Part shown: positions 5,865 to 5,938 of the stretch, one piece after another
How the letters are laid out: every line of letters begins with the position of its first letter
Numbering within the stretch: position 1 is the stretch's first letter
Source: an uncultured Eubacteriales bacterium
Lineage (GTDB): Bacteria > Bacillota > Clostridia > Monoglobales > Monoglobaceae
Assembly: GCA_900552305.1 (NCBI GenBank)
Contig: URZD01000134.1
Location: 1-5,938, forward strand
Length of the DNA stretch: 5,938 bases
Direction of reading: 5' to 3'
Program-made: the position numbers and the translations under genes
Notes under the pieces: model-generated
Told to the model about the DNA's origin: nothing
Databases searched by the model: none
Seen by the model: only the letters and a program-made list of their open reading frames with translations

Positions 5865-5938
5865 AGTAATTTGAGGTTAACCGAAAGGGAGTAGTCCGAA
5901 CTCCGATTTTGAGAGAACGGATTTTTGGTTGCGCAAGG
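5865..5938 (+). other. Non-coding tail after rhaB with small hairpins; possible start of a structured leader
   Basis: No gene is seen in these 74 bp. GGAGT (5888-5892) can pair with ACTCC (5900-5904). Alternatively TCCG (5902-5905) can pair with CGGA (5918-5921), which is followed by five T (5922-5926), a weak terminator at best. The two hairpins share bases and are mutually exclusive. AAAGGGAGTAG at 5884-5894 resembles the conserved 5' motif of the yybP-ykoY manganese riboswitch (AAAGGGGAGUAG), but the element would run past the window end. Confidence 0.3.

Overview
The window looks like ordinary chromosome from a Firmicute, probably a gut-type member of the Clostridia. This is inferred from strong AAGGAG-type ribosome binding sites, a sigma-A-like extended -10 promoter, a PhoR-style sensor kinase typical of Firmicutes, and fairly GC-rich genes separated by AT-rich spacers. 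All convincing genes lie on the + strand. I cannot assign a species.

Layout: (1) nt 3-1292 is the 3' part of a membrane sensor histidine kinase whose 5' end lies beyond the window. It ends before a strong hairpin at 1311-1343. (2) nt 1344-1475 is a regulatory region. It holds helically phased A-tracts, a near-consensus promoter (TTGACT, 17 bp, TAATAT, with an extended -10 TG) and a perfect 11-bp inverted repeat that covers the -10 and the expected transcription start. (3) nt 1476-5864 is a four-gene L-rhamnose (6-deoxyhexose) cassette: a class II FucA-type aldolase, a DeoR/GlpR-family repressor, L-rhamnose isomerase (rhaA) and rhamnulokinase (rhaB). (4) nt 5865-5938 is a non-coding tail with small hairpins and a short AAAGGGAGTAG motif that may begin a structured leader for a gene beyond the window.

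The enzymes form a complete linear route. RhaA converts L-rhamnose to L-rhamnulose. RhaB phosphorylates it to L-rhamnulose-1-phosphate. The aldolase would cleave that to dihydroxyacetone phosphate and L-lactaldehyde. The aldolase is about 226 residues with FucA architecture, not the longer (about 274 aa) E. coli-type RhaD, so it may serve both rhamnose and fucose. The DeoR-family protein is the likely local repressor and the inverted repeat at 1426-1461 is its best candidate operator. No sugar transporter, mutarotase or lactaldehyde reductase is in the window.

The most noteworthy non-coding signals are the operator-like inverted repeat, the phased A-tracts, and a 36-bp near-exact duplication of the aldolase gene's 3' end, including the stop codon, 74 bp downstream. 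I see no sign of a new enzymatic, defence or mobile system here.
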